DNA from: Hyphomicrobiales bacterium
GTDB taxonomy: Bacteria > Pseudomonadota > Alphaproteobacteria > Rhizobiales > JAJFHC01
Assembly: GCA_021775835.1 (NCBI GenBank)
Contig: JAJFHC010000124.1
Span: forward strand, 39,802 to 103,801
Length of the DNA: 64,000 nucleotides
Direction: 5' to 3'
Positions 44,486 to 53,054 of the stretch are shown in pieces. The position numbers and the translations under genes are program-made. Numbering within the stretch: position 1 is the stretch's first letter; each line of letters starts with the position of its first letter. Under the pieces are notes generated by a model, which was given only the letters and a program-made list of their open reading frames with translations, made no database searches and had not been told where the DNA came from.

Positions 44486-44502
44486 TTGTGATACAATTAC
44501 AA
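44486..44502. promoter_or_regulatory. Inverted repeat TTGTGAT-ACA-ATTACAA
   Basis: A 17-bp inverted repeat (six of seven arm positions complementary) just after the enolase-superfamily stop and about 270 bases before the usp start. A near copy, TTGTGGTATAATTGCAA, is at 52871-52887. The shape suits a GntR-type operator. It could also contain a minus-ten element (TACAAT). Confidence 0.35.
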
Positions 44503-44506
44503 CGAC

Positions 44507-45706
44507 TTATTTCGAAATCACAACATGGGCGTCGCCGCGGTCGCGAATTCCTGGCAGAAGTTCTACACCGAGGCCCGCGCCCTCTGGTGGATAAATGAAG
44601 CCGTCTTTCATGGCTGGCCCTTTTGTCGCCACTTCCGTGTGCCAGCCGGTATAGAAAGAGCGGACGCTTTCCTGAATAAGTGCATTCGGTGCATTGATGG
44701 ACAGGTGTACGGAAGCTGCATAGACCACAGGACCCGTACAGTCGTGAGGTGCCACGGGAAGGTGCCAGGCTTCCGCCATCCCGGCAATCGCCTTGGCCTC
44801 ACTCAGGCCTCCGACCCAACCGATATCCAGCATGATGATGTCGGCGGCCTGGGCCTCCATCAGGGCACGAAACTGCTGCCGTGTGGCCAGTGTTTCACTT
44901 GACGTGACCGGGATCGGAGTCTGACGGCGGAAGTCGGCCAAAGAGTTCAGCCCACTTGCCGGAATCGGATCTTCGATCCACATCAAATCGTATTTCTCCA
45001 TCGCCCTGGCGATTTTCAGGGCAACCGGCAGTGACCACAATGAGTGGCACTCGAGCATGACCGCCATCCGGTCGCCTACCGCGGCGCGTATCTTCTCGAA
45101 CGGTTCACAGCCCTCCTTGAGTTCCGCGTCGGTAAGCGCAAACCCTTCACTGGCCTCCGCATAGCGATCGAATGGCCAGATCTTCATGGCAGTGATGCCT
45201 TGGTCAAGCAGGCTTTCGGCAAGCTTCCCGGCATCATCGAAGAAGGCGTCGAGATCTTCATACGGTCCGCCAGGGTCGCCTGACAGGCCCCAGTTTGAGG
45301 AATCCTGCCCCCGGCTGCCGCGCACATATTTGTACCCGGCACAGGTATTGTAGGTCCGGATCTTGTCGCGGGACTGCCCGCCCAGCAGTTGCCAGACCGG
45401 TTGCGACGTGCGTTTCCCCCACAAGTCCCACAACGCGATGTCGATGGCGGAATTCCCCCGGACTTCGGCACCCGGCGCCTGGTATCCCACATAGGGTCGC
45501 AGCTTTCGGCGAATCGGGTCGATCTGACCCGCCTCCTCGCCGAGAATCCTCTGGGCGGCTGTTTCGTGGATATAGGCCTCGACGGTCGCAGCACCGAAGA
45601 ACGTTTCCCCCAACCCAGTGAGGCCATCATCGGAAACAATCTGCACCCATAGTACGTTGGGAAACTCATCCAGTCGGATTGTCTCAATCGACGTGATCTT
45701 CGGCAT
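44507..45706 (-). CDS. Enolase-superfamily sugar-acid dehydratase (mandelate racemase/muconate lactonizing type)
   Basis: A 399-residue enzyme with a capping domain (residues 1-125) and a TIM barrel. Barrel residues: Lys in MKIWPFDRY, first metal ligand in VMLECHSLW, second in WIEDPIPA, third in SSETLATR, and the acid/base His in PHDCTGPV. The Glu-x-His at the first ligand is like mannonate/galactonate dehydratases. It probably dehydrates an acid sugar to a 2-keto-3-deoxy form. A cupin and a GMC oxidoreductase follow upstream in the same direction. Confidence 0.88.
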   Translation of the reverse strand: MPKITSIETIRLDEFPNVLWVQIVSDDGLTGLGETFFGAATVEAYIHETAAQRILGEEAGQIDPIRRKLRPYVGYQAPGAEVRGNSAIDIALWDLWGKRTSQPVWQLLGGQSRDKIRTYNTCAGYKYVRGSRGQDSSNWGLSGDPGGPYEDLDAFFDDAGKLAESLLDQGITAMKIWPFDRYAEASEGFALTDAELKEGCEPFEKIRAAVGDRMAVMLECHSLWSLPVALKIARAMEKYDLMWIEDPIPASGLNSLADFRRQTPIPVTSSETLATRQQFRALMEAQAADIIMLDIGWVGGLSEAKAIAGMAEAWHLPVAPHDCTGPVVYAASVHLSINAPNALIQESVRSFYTGWHTEVATKGPAMKDGFIYPPEGAGLGVELLPGIRDRGDAHVVISK

Positions 45707-45751
45707 CTTCCCTATCCCGATGTAGCTGCATTCACACTTCAGGCGACAGGT

Positions 45752-46150
45752 TCAGCCCGGCGCGTATTGTTCATCGCTTACCGGTTCCAGCCATTCGATA
45801 TGCACACCGTCAAGCGCCTCCTGGAAGGCAAGATGAACCATCATGTGATCCGGTGCCGCACCGTGCCAGTGCTTTTCTCCGGGCGGAATCCAGACAGTGT
45901 CGCCTGGATGAATGGATCGTATCGGCTCGCCCCATGTCTGCACCCGGCCGACACCGGAGATCACATTGAGTGTTTGCCCCAGGGGGTGGGTATGCCAGTT
46001 GGTCCTGGCGCCAGGTTCAAAACTGACACGAACGCCCCGAATGCGGGCTGGATCTGGCGCTTCAATGATAGGGTCCTGCCAGACTGTCCCGGTGAAATAG
46101 TCCGCGCTCGCCTGACGTGTGGGCCGGTCCTTTGCTGGAAGTATGTCCAT
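45752..46150 (-). CDS. Small cupin-domain protein
   Basis: A 132-residue single-domain cupin with metal motifs NWHTHPLGQTLNVISG and GEKHWHGA, plus FEPGARTNWH. AAAGGAT precedes the ATG. It resembles the cupins found beside carboxymuconolactone-decarboxylase-type genes and could be an isomerase or lyase. It lies between the dehydratase and the GMC gene, all leftward. Confidence 0.82.
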   Translation of the reverse strand: MDILPAKDRPTRQASADYFTGTVWQDPIIEAPDPARIRGVRVSFEPGARTNWHTHPLGQTLNVISGVGRVQTWGEPIRSIHPGDTVWIPPGEKHWHGAAPDHMMVHLAFQEALDGVHIEWLEPVSDEQYAPG

Positions 46151-46197
46151 CTGTCTATCCTTTCAGTTGATTCAAATCTACGGTGCAGGCGTATCCC

Positions 46198-47829
46198 TCA
46201 GGCGTCCGCCATGATCATGTCTGCAGCTTTTTCACCGATCATCACGATCGCCGCGTTGGAATTGCCGGAAACGAGGCGCGGCATGACCGACCCGTCGACC
46301 ACTCTGAGGCCGTCGACACCGATTACCTTGAGCCTGTCGGAAACCACGGCCATCGCATCCCTACCCATGGCACACGTGCAGGATGGGTGATAGATCGTCG
46401 ATGCCGTCCGCCGGCAATAGCCTAGCCAGTCCTCGTCGCTGTCGACTTCCGGGCCCGGTTCTATTTCCCGGGAAAGGTATGCCTCCATAGCGGGTCCGTT
46501 CAGAATCTTGCGAAGGATCTTGAGCCCTTCAACATTGGTTTGCCGGTCGGTTTCCGTGGAAAGATAATTTGCCTGTATGGCCGGCGCGGCAAACGGATCG
46601 GCTTCCCGGATGTGAATCGAGCCCCGAGACTCCGGCCGCAACTGGCACACGGAAGCCATGAAGCCTGAATGGGAATGGAGAGCCTGGCCCATCTTATCCG
46701 TACTGAACACCAGGAAGTGGACTTCCACGTCTGGCGTTTCGAGGTCTTCGCGCGTTCTAAAAAACGACGCCGCATATCCCGCACTGACCGTCAGCGGCCC
46801 CTTGCGCTGGAGTGCGTAACGAACCCCGATTCCGATTCGCCTGAAAAGGTTCCTGTACTGATCGTTGAGCGTCACCGGCTGGGCGCACTCCAGGACCATT
46901 CGTGCCTGCAGATGATCCTGCAGGTTCTCCCCGACACCGGGCAGATGATGCAGGACCGGAATTCCGCATGACTTCAGCCGTTCCCCATCGCCAATACCCG
47001 AGAGCTCGAGGAGTTGCGGTGAGTTGATTGCACCACCGCACAGGATGACTTCCCGTGCAGCCTCAGCGCGTTTGAGCGTTCCGTTCTGTCGGTATTCGAT
47101 GCCACTGGCAACATTGCCGGAAAACAACACGCGCGTCGCGTGCGCTTTCGTTTCGATCCTGAGGTTCTTGCGGGATCTGGCCGGGTTGAGATATCCGACT
47201 GCCGTGCTGCAGCGGCGCCCGTTACGCGACGTGGTCTGAAAGTATCCCATGCCTTCCTGGGTCGCACCGTTGAAATCATCGTTGCGGGGAATGCCAGCTT
47301 CGACACCGGCCTCGATAAAGGCATCGCAAAGGGGGTGCGGTTCGCGCTGGTCGGAAACGCTCAACGGCCCGCCGGCCCCGTGAAACTCATCCGCACCGCG
47401 TTGCTGGTTTTCCGCCCGCCGGAAATAGGGCAGCACATCGTCGAACGACCAGCCCTGATTGCCAAGCTGGCGCCAGGTATCGAAATCCTGTTTCTGTCCC
47501 CGGATATAGATCAATCCATTGATTGAACTGGACCCGCCCAGCACCTTGCCCCGCGGCTGAAAAATCCGCCGGTCGTTGAGCTCCGGCTCTGGCTCGGTCT
47601 CGTACATCCAGTTGACGTTTCGATTGGTGAATAGTTTCGCATAACCCAGCGGCACATGGATCCAGGGGTTGATGTCGCGCCCGCCCGCCTCGAGCAACAA
47701 CACCTTGTACTCGCCCGTCGCCGTCAGCCGGTTGGCCAGCACACAGCCAGCCGAACCGGCACCGACGATGATATAGTCGTATAACCCGGTTGAAGGGACT
47801 TCACTGGTCTCGCTGGTCACTCGGCCCAC
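46198..47829 (-). CDS. GMC-family FAD oxidoreductase (choline/alcohol dehydrogenase type)
   Basis: A 543-residue flavoprotein: FAD-binding IIVGAGSAGCVLANRL, the GMC signature GKVLGGSSSINGLIYIRGQ, and the C-terminal STIYHPSCTCAMG containing the catalytic His, then GLRVVDGSVMPRLVSGNSNA. It oxidises an alcohol to an aldehyde. The GTG start has AAAGGGG upstream and lies four bases after the CoA-transferase stop. The real substrate is unknown; choline is unlikely without bet genes. Confidence 0.88.
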   Translation of the reverse strand: MGRVTSETSEVPSTGLYDYIIVGAGSAGCVLANRLTATGEYKVLLLEAGGRDINPWIHVPLGYAKLFTNRNVNWMYETEPEPELNDRRIFQPRGKVLGGSSSINGLIYIRGQKQDFDTWRQLGNQGWSFDDVLPYFRRAENQQRGADEFHGAGGPLSVSDQREPHPLCDAFIEAGVEAGIPRNDDFNGATQEGMGYFQTTSRNGRRCSTAVGYLNPARSRKNLRIETKAHATRVLFSGNVASGIEYRQNGTLKRAEAAREVILCGGAINSPQLLELSGIGDGERLKSCGIPVLHHLPGVGENLQDHLQARMVLECAQPVTLNDQYRNLFRRIGIGVRYALQRKGPLTVSAGYAASFFRTREDLETPDVEVHFLVFSTDKMGQALHSHSGFMASVCQLRPESRGSIHIREADPFAAPAIQANYLSTETDRQTNVEGLKILRKILNGPAMEAYLSREIEPGPEVDSDEDWLGYCRRTASTIYHPSCTCAMGRDAMAVVSDRLKVIGVDGLRVVDGSVMPRLVSGNSNAAIVMIGEKAADMIMADA

Positions 47830-47833
47830 CCTG

Positions 47834-49060
47834 TCACGCCCCTTTCAAAGCACCGGACTCAAACATGCCGTCTATTTCTGCGTCGGAAAACCCGAGACCC
47901 AACAGGACCTCCCTGGAGTGCTCGCCAAATCCCGGGGCCGGGCGCACCACACCGCCTGGTGTTGAATGGAATTTCACCGGCAGGCCGATGGTCTTCACAG
48001 TTCCCGCCACCGGGTGCTCGGTCTGGGTGACCATTTCACGCGCCAGCGTCTGTGGATGATTGTGCATTTCGTCGACGGACAGGACCGGACCAACCGGCAC
48101 ACCCGCCTGATCGAACAAATCGATCCACACAGCCGTTGTCTTGTCCCTGAAATAGCCGTTGAGTTCCTGCTCAAGCGCCAGGCGATTGCTGATCCGGCCG
48201 TGATTGCTTGAAAACCGCGGATCGTCGTTGAGGGCCTCGGCTCCGAGAACAGTCAATGTCCGTTCCCAGTTGGTTTGGTTGGCTGCCCCCAGGTTCAGCC
48301 AGCCGTCGGCGGTCTCGAATGCCTGATAGGGCGCATTGAGCGGATGTGCGGACCCCATTGGACCGGGAGCCTCTCCGGTCGCGAAACAGATGGCCGACTG
48401 CCAGTAGGTGTGGGTAATGCCTGCCTCGAACAGGGACGTGTCGACCCGCTGGCCCTCCCCGGTCTTGAGCTTGTGGGCGTACGCCGCCGCACAGCCCATG
48501 GCCCCCAGTATACCTGCCGTGATGTCCGACACCGGCGCGCCGACCTTGACCGGCGGGCGACCTTCAGCCTCCCCGGTGATCGACATCAGGCCCGACATGC
48601 CCTGGGCTATGAGATCAAACCCACCCCGGTCGGCGTAAGGCCCGGTGCGGCCATATCCGGAAATCTCGCAATAGATCAAACCGGGATTGATCTCCTTCAA
48701 CCGGTCGTAACCAAGCCCGAGCTTGTCCATCGTGTCGCGCCTGTAATTCTCGATCAGGCAGTCTGCCCCTTCAACGAGCTTCAAGAGCACCGCCTGGCCT
48801 TCGTCAGTCTTGAGGTCAAGGGCGATGCCGCGCTTGTTGCGGTTCATCATCATGAAGGCGGCGGATTCGCCGTTGATATCCGGCGGCAGGAACCGTCTGG
48901 TGTCGTCGCCACCGGAAGCCTTTTCGACCTTGACGACATCGGCGCCCATATCCGCCAGCATGAGACCGCACACCGGACCGGCCATGATGTGGGCCAGTTC
49001 AATCACCCGCATGCCCTTGAGCGGACCCTGAGGTTCGACCGCTGCCTCCGCGGTGTTCAT
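47834..49060 (-). CDS. CaiB/BaiF-family (class III) CoA-transferase
   Basis: A 408-residue CoA-transferase: KGMRVIELAHIMAGPVCGLMLADMGADVVKVE at the N-terminus, NKRGIALDLK and SGYGRTGPYADRGGFDLIAQGMSGLM in the core. The ATG at 49060 follows GGAAAGG and overlaps the crotonase stop (ATGA); a longer frame to 49135 has no support. It moves CoA between carboxylic acids. Confidence 0.9.
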   Translation of the reverse strand: MNTAEAAVEPQGPLKGMRVIELAHIMAGPVCGLMLADMGADVVKVEKASGGDDTRRFLPPDINGESAAFMMMNRNKRGIALDLKTDEGQAVLLKLVEGADCLIENYRRDTMDKLGLGYDRLKEINPGLIYCEISGYGRTGPYADRGGFDLIAQGMSGLMSITGEAEGRPPVKVGAPVSDITAGILGAMGCAAAYAHKLKTGEGQRVDTSLFEAGITHTYWQSAICFATGEAPGPMGSAHPLNAPYQAFETADGWLNLGAANQTNWERTLTVLGAEALNDDPRFSSNHGRISNRLALEQELNGYFRDKTTAVWIDLFDQAGVPVGPVLSVDEMHNHPQTLAREMVTQTEHPVAGTVKTIGLPVKFHSTPGGVVRPAPGFGEHSREVLLGLGFSDAEIDGMFESGALKGA

Positions 49061-49872
49061 CGGCCTTTCCAGTCCGGTTTGCGCTTGCCCAGAAACGCCT
49101 CCAGGCCTTCGCGGAAATCCTCGCTCATGTAGCACATGGTAATGAGGTCTTCGTCCTGGCTGTCGGTCTGGCGCAGCCGGAGCCGCCGGAGCGCCTCCTT
49201 TGTCGCTTTGAGGGTCAACGGCGCATAGCCCGCGATCTGACGGGCGAGTTCGTTCGCCCGGACCATAAGCCGGTCTTCATCGTCGAGAACCTCTGCAGCA
49301 AGCCCCGTCGCCAGCGCCTCTTCCGCGCCGACCAAACGGGCGGTAAAAATCAACTCCCGCGTCCGACCGGCACCGATCAGCGCCACCAGTCGGGAAAGGC
49401 TGGCATTGGAAAGACAATTGCCGAGCGTCCGCGCGATCGGGAACCCGAACTTGAGATCCCTCGTTACCAGCCGCAGATCGCAGGCCGCCGCAATCGCCCC
49501 GCCACCGCCGGTACACGCACCGCAGATCGCAGCGATCGTCGGCACCGCACAGGACTCCACAGCCGTCAGCACAGCGTCGATGCGGGCCTCGTAAGCCAGG
49601 GCATCTTCCGGTGCCTCGAACGCCCGGAACTTCGAGATGTCCGTGCCCGCGGCAAAGGCCTTGCCACCCGCCCCGGTAACAATGAGCGCTTTCAGGTCCG
49701 GGGTATCGCCTGCAGTCTCGCAGATTTCCTTGAGCCGGTCGTACATCTCAAACGTCAGGGCATTGCGCGCATCCGGACGGTTGAACGTGACGATCCCGAT
49801 GCCGTCTGATTGTTCGAACAACATGTCGGAAGTCTCGTCTCTCACGCCGGCCACAACCGTCTGCTCGTTCAT
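49057..49872 (-). CDS. Enoyl-CoA hydratase/isomerase-family protein
   Basis: A 271-residue crotonase. The CoA-binding motif is GGKAFAAGTDISKF and the oxyanion region GACTGGGGAIAAACDLR. The segment FPIARTLGNCLSNASL lacks the Glu of classical hydratases (PEVxLG), so the reaction may differ from plain hydration. The ATG at 49872 has GGGAGAGG upstream. Overlap with the CoA-transferase suggests the two act in turn on one substrate. Confidence 0.85.
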   Translation of the reverse strand: MNEQTVVAGVRDETSDMLFEQSDGIGIVTFNRPDARNALTFEMYDRLKEICETAGDTPDLKALIVTGAGGKAFAAGTDISKFRAFEAPEDALAYEARIDAVLTAVESCAVPTIAAICGACTGGGGAIAAACDLRLVTRDLKFGFPIARTLGNCLSNASLSRLVALIGAGRTRELIFTARLVGAEEALATGLAAEVLDDEDRLMVRANELARQIAGYAPLTLKATKEALRRLRLRQTDSQDEDLITMCYMSEDFREGLEAFLGKRKPDWKGR

Positions 49873-49923
49873 CCAAACCTCTCCCAAACAACCTGCCACA
49901 AGGCAACACATCGCAAAGACGGT

Positions 49924-51105
49924 TTAGAGCACGGCGGCGTTGCTCCGGGCAAGCCGGGATGACGTCATCCAATTCCCGAGTTTGACGCGGACCCGGTCGG
50001 CCTCCTGGATATCGCCCGAGCGGTACCGGCCCAGCATGTGACGGGCCGTATAATAGGCGACTACCTTGTGGTAGAGAGTCAAATCCACGTCGAGTGCCCG
50101 GGCGTAAGCCTGATGTGCTTCATCTGGTTCCGGCAGATCGATCGTTTCGCCTTCCCGTCCGAGCTTCGACTGCACCTGCGCCCGCACAATGTCGTAGAAC
50201 GGCAGCCCGTGCCGGCGGGCAAACGCCCAGTCCATGGCCTGCACCACGCCCTGTTTGCGCAGGATCATGTTTCCGGCATGCAGATCGCCATGCACCCACA
50301 TGGCGGGCAGCGGCGTTGCATCATCGAGCAGTGTGCACAATCCATCGATCAGGGCAGTCGTCTCTTCATCGGGGTTTTCGATCCGGCCGAGACGCTCCTT
50401 CAGCGCCTTGGCACGGCGTTGCAAAGTCGTGGTCTCGCCCTTTTGGGCCAGACGCAGCAGAAACGGCAGGTGCAGCGGCTGCAGCAGTTTGCCCGCCGAC
50501 TCGCCACTGAGCGCCTGTTCCACAAGAATGCCCCGGTCCTCATCGAACAGGATCGGTCGGGGCCCCGCGCCTGGCATCTCTCGTTGCAGGAGATCAAGGG
50601 TCTCCGCTTCCTTGTCGATATAAGTGCGCGCTTCGTCCGACATGGGAAACTTGGCGACCATGGCAGCAATCCCGGTCTCGCGCTGGATCAGGCCCGCCAC
50701 CACCTTTTGCCATGGGTTGAGCGCCCCGGCGTAGCCAACCAGAACAGGCGGGATTGAACTATGCCAACCAAGGCTTTCCCAATGAGCGCGTGGCGGCGGC
50801 GGCATGCGCAGAAGAAAAGTACCGGCATACTCGTTGAGCCGTCCTGCAGCATAGGCCTGCGCAAGCTCGTGCCACCAAGAACTGGTGGTTGCCGGATACC
50901 ATTTTTCAAGAAACGGAAGCCCGTAAGCCTTGCGCGCCGGCATCACCCAGACCGGGCCTTCAGATCCGTCTACGCCATCACCGGTCAAGGCCCAGTAATA
51001 GTCCAAGCCGTCGCCAAGGCTGCCGTGAGCCACTTGCTCGAGTCCCGGAAAGGCCGTGTTGCATAAGCTTTCCAGCACGCCTCTGTTAAGACACACAATT
51101 TTCAC
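49924..51105 (-). CDS. APH/choline-kinase-like phosphotransferase
   Basis: A 393-residue protein with the kinase-like active site VHGDLHAGNM and metal Asp in VVQAMDWAFA near residue 290, plus LDLLQREMPG and ILVEQALSG. The N-terminal 100 residues include WVMPARKAYGLPFLEKWYP, a segment I cannot assign. The GTG at 51105 is chosen because AGAGG lies nine bases upstream; a GTG at 51129 abuts a strong hairpin. Genes of this sort occur in polysaccharide loci, and the substrate here is unknown. Confidence 0.75.
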   Translation of the reverse strand: MKIVCLNRGVLESLCNTAFPGLEQVAHGSLGDGLDYYWALTGDGVDGSEGPVWVMPARKAYGLPFLEKWYPATTSSWWHELAQAYAAGRLNEYAGTFLLRMPPPPRAHWESLGWHSSIPPVLVGYAGALNPWQKVVAGLIQRETGIAAMVAKFPMSDEARTYIDKEAETLDLLQREMPGAGPRPILFDEDRGILVEQALSGESAGKLLQPLHLPFLLRLAQKGETTTLQRRAKALKERLGRIENPDEETTALIDGLCTLLDDATPLPAMWVHGDLHAGNMILRKQGVVQAMDWAFARRHGLPFYDIVRAQVQSKLGREGETIDLPEPDEAHQAYARALDVDLTLYHKVVAYYTARHMLGRYRSGDIQEADRVRVKLGNWMTSSRLARSNAAVL

Positions 51106-51130
51106 GCGACTCTGCCTCTTTGTCGTCACA

Positions 51131-51163
51131 GTAGATATCCTGCGGATGCCGCAGGATATCTAC
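51131..51163 (-). terminator. Perfect 15-bp hairpin between the mosaic protein gene and the phosphotransferase gene
   Basis: GTAGATATCCTGCGG and CCGCAGGATATCTAC are exact complements around a three-base loop. The hairpin sits 27 bases after the upstream stop and 25 bases before the phosphotransferase start. No T-run follows, so it may be an attenuator, processing site or a terminator of unusual form. Confidence 0.55.
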
Positions 51164-51190
51164 TGGCTGGAACACGACAACAGGACTAAA

Positions 51191-52744
51191 TCAGACATTT
51201 ACACAAGTAAAGAAGGGGGAACCTTCGAGGAGGATCGTCTCAAATCCAGCGTTCTCGTCGCAACGCCCGGTAAACGCCGGCGCCGCAGCTGTCTGCGCAG
51301 GCGTTCTGCGCGGCACCGAAGAGGCAGCATCAAAAGCCGTCTGGGCCACATTCTCGAACGGATCGTCCTTGCGGTGACGATCCCTCAGGGTAAGCGACTC
51401 GCCGAAATAGAACCGAAAACCTGCCAGCACACGCACATAATCGTTGTCGCCCACAAGGCCGTCAGCAAAAAGGCTCATGCCGGGAACACCGACAAAGCCC
51501 GGCCTGTACTCCGCGCCGAAGCGCACGCTGGCGTCCTGCTGTTCGCTGTACTCACCGCCTGCCCGCAGCATGAAATCGTCCGTTGCATACCACATCACGT
51601 CGGCCTTGCCCCGGAAACCGTCCTTAAGGCCCTTGCCGAACAGGCTGCCAACTGCCGCCGCAATCGTGAACTGGTCGATATAAAGTTCGCCCTCTGCGCC
51701 CACATAGGTCGCGTCTGGATCCCGCCCGTTGGCACGCCCACGCGACGCGTAGCTGCCGGTCAGGCCGAGCAGGCCCACATTTGGATCGCGCCAGAACAGA
51801 TGTGCCCCGACACCACCGGCGAACTGGTCCACATCGGCAAGCCCCACGAGACCGTCGACCTGGAAACCGAACTGCTGGCCCAAAGGCACGGTGAACGAAC
51901 CGGTAAGCAGGCTCAGGCCGTCTGAGTCCTGGCCGTCCACGTCCTGATAGCCGCCGACAATGGCCAGTTTTCCGTTGGGACCGGAAACGGCGGGATACAT
52001 ATTGCCCATGCTGTCATGGGGCGCCAGATCCGCCGCCGATGCCGCACCGATAGCGCCAAAGGTCAGAAGACTGCCCAGGGCCGGAAACAGGCCGTAGCGC
52101 CGGAACCACGGCAGGAACGACGCCGAACCGCCCAAATGTGAGGCTTCATCGACCGGCACAACCGGAATGCCCGGCATCTCGAAGCCCAAACGCACCACCG
52201 GCAGAAAAGCGTCCGCATCGGGGAAGGCCTTGTGCAGGCAATCCTGCACAATGTCCTCAACCCGCGCCAGGTCATGTGTCTTCAGTTTGCCATCTGTTAC
52301 GAAGCCGCCATCGTCGAGCACCACGTAAACCGTGCGCCAGTCACCATTCCAGTGGATGCCGGCAATAGTCTGCTCGGTCGCTTCACGAAGCATGTCGGCA
52401 AAAGCAACGAGACCCGCCATGCGTGCGTAAACCCCGGTCGGGTCCGCCACGATGGTTTCATGGGAGAATGGCTTGGCCCAGGCTTCGAGGCTCGACGGCG
52501 TCATCATCCGGCTTGGCTTGTGGCTCTTGACCCGCACCCGCGCATTCTGGTCGATCTGACCGATGCTGTCGGCAAGCTTGCGACGCAGTCCTTTCTGCGC
52601 AAACTCCCGCATCACATGTGCCGTGACGATCGTCCGGCCGCCCCGGTCCTCGTCTGCGGCCACGAGAAATGCCTGCGGCACGACTTCCGCAACCCGTTTG
52701 GCCACGTCGTTCCGGTTCTTGAAACCATGAGTTTGATTAGTCAT
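51191..52744 (-). CDS. Mosaic protein: soluble N-terminal domain, internal signal-like segment, porin-like C-terminal barrel
   Basis: A 517-residue protein. Residues 1 to about 205 look soluble, alpha/beta, without a signal peptide (GRTIVTAHVMREFAQKGLRRKL and WRTVYVVLDDGGFVTD). Residues about 213-235 form a hydrophobic run ending ASAADLAP, like a signal-peptide end. Residues about 240-450 show alternating beta strands (GVGAHLFWRDPNVGLLGL, ADVMWYATDDFMLRAGGEYS) like a small outer-membrane barrel. The tail includes Cys pairs. Internal translation start or a membrane-anchored form are alternatives. No family recognised. Confidence 0.65.
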   Translation of the reverse strand: MTNQTHGFKNRNDVAKRVAEVVPQAFLVAADEDRGGRTIVTAHVMREFAQKGLRRKLADSIGQIDQNARVRVKSHKPSRMMTPSSLEAWAKPFSHETIVADPTGVYARMAGLVAFADMLREATEQTIAGIHWNGDWRTVYVVLDDGGFVTDGKLKTHDLARVEDIVQDCLHKAFPDADAFLPVVRLGFEMPGIPVVPVDEASHLGGSASFLPWFRRYGLFPALGSLLTFGAIGAASAADLAPHDSMGNMYPAVSGPNGKLAIVGGYQDVDGQDSDGLSLLTGSFTVPLGQQFGFQVDGLVGLADVDQFAGGVGAHLFWRDPNVGLLGLTGSYASRGRANGRDPDATYVGAEGELYIDQFTIAAAVGSLFGKGLKDGFRGKADVMWYATDDFMLRAGGEYSEQQDASVRFGAEYRPGFVGVPGMSLFADGLVGDNDYVRVLAGFRFYFGESLTLRDRHRKDDPFENVAQTAFDAASSVPRRTPAQTAAAPAFTGRCDENAGFETILLEGSPFFTCVNV

Positions 52745-53054
52745 CTGAAGGCTCCCCAGCCTAGTCGAGCGAATCGACTCGTTAGTTTCTTGTTAACACT
52801 TGGATTCAATCTGGCAGAAACTGCGCCGATGTAAAATCACAAACCCCTGCTGCATCACGATTTTTTCAACTTGTGGTATAATTGCAACATTTGATGCCGG
52901 GACATATCCGACCCCGAATCTGTCCCTTGGAAATGACGTCATATGCGGGGCACAAGCCATGCGTCAGGCACAGTCTCCCCATGCAAATTCGGGCATTGCC
53001 TATGGCGGAACCGAACTCTACGATCCAAAATCAACCACAACCTGGCTCCCACCA
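52745..53054. promoter_or_regulatory. Divergent gene-free region before the DMT transporter
   Basis: These 310 bases separate the leftward mosaic protein gene from the rightward transporter gene. They hold the inverted-repeat-like site at 52871-52887, whose core TATAAT could be a minus-ten element for the rightward gene. The open frame from 52800 into the transporter has no ribosome site and weak coding character, so I treat it as non-coding. Confidence 0.45.
52871..52887 (+). promoter_or_regulatory. Putative promoter/operator, near copy of the site at 44486
   Basis: TTGTGGTATAATTGCAA shares 14 of 17 positions with TTGTGATACAATTACAA at 44486-44502. It contains TATAAT with a TG two bases before it, as in an extended minus-ten promoter reading toward the transporter. 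The arms pair less well than in the other copy. Confidence 0.35.

Noticed and set aside
44232..44490. Three direct copies of AATTTGTG before usp
   Set aside because: Spacings of 99 and 152 bases are irregular and the motif is short, so chance is likely.
44374..44598. A 74-codon rightward open frame in the usp upstream region
   Set aside because: It has no ribosome site or family match and runs into the 3' end of the enolase-superfamily gene.
46198..47829. Choline dehydrogenase BetA
   Set aside because: No betaine aldehyde dehydrogenase, BetI or choline transporter is adjacent, and GMC members have many alcohol substrates.
49924..51105. LvaA-type hydroxyacyl-CoA kinase of levulinate breakdown
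   Set aside because: The phosphotransferase motif is there, but the N-terminal half does not resemble LvaA and no levulinate genes are adjacent.
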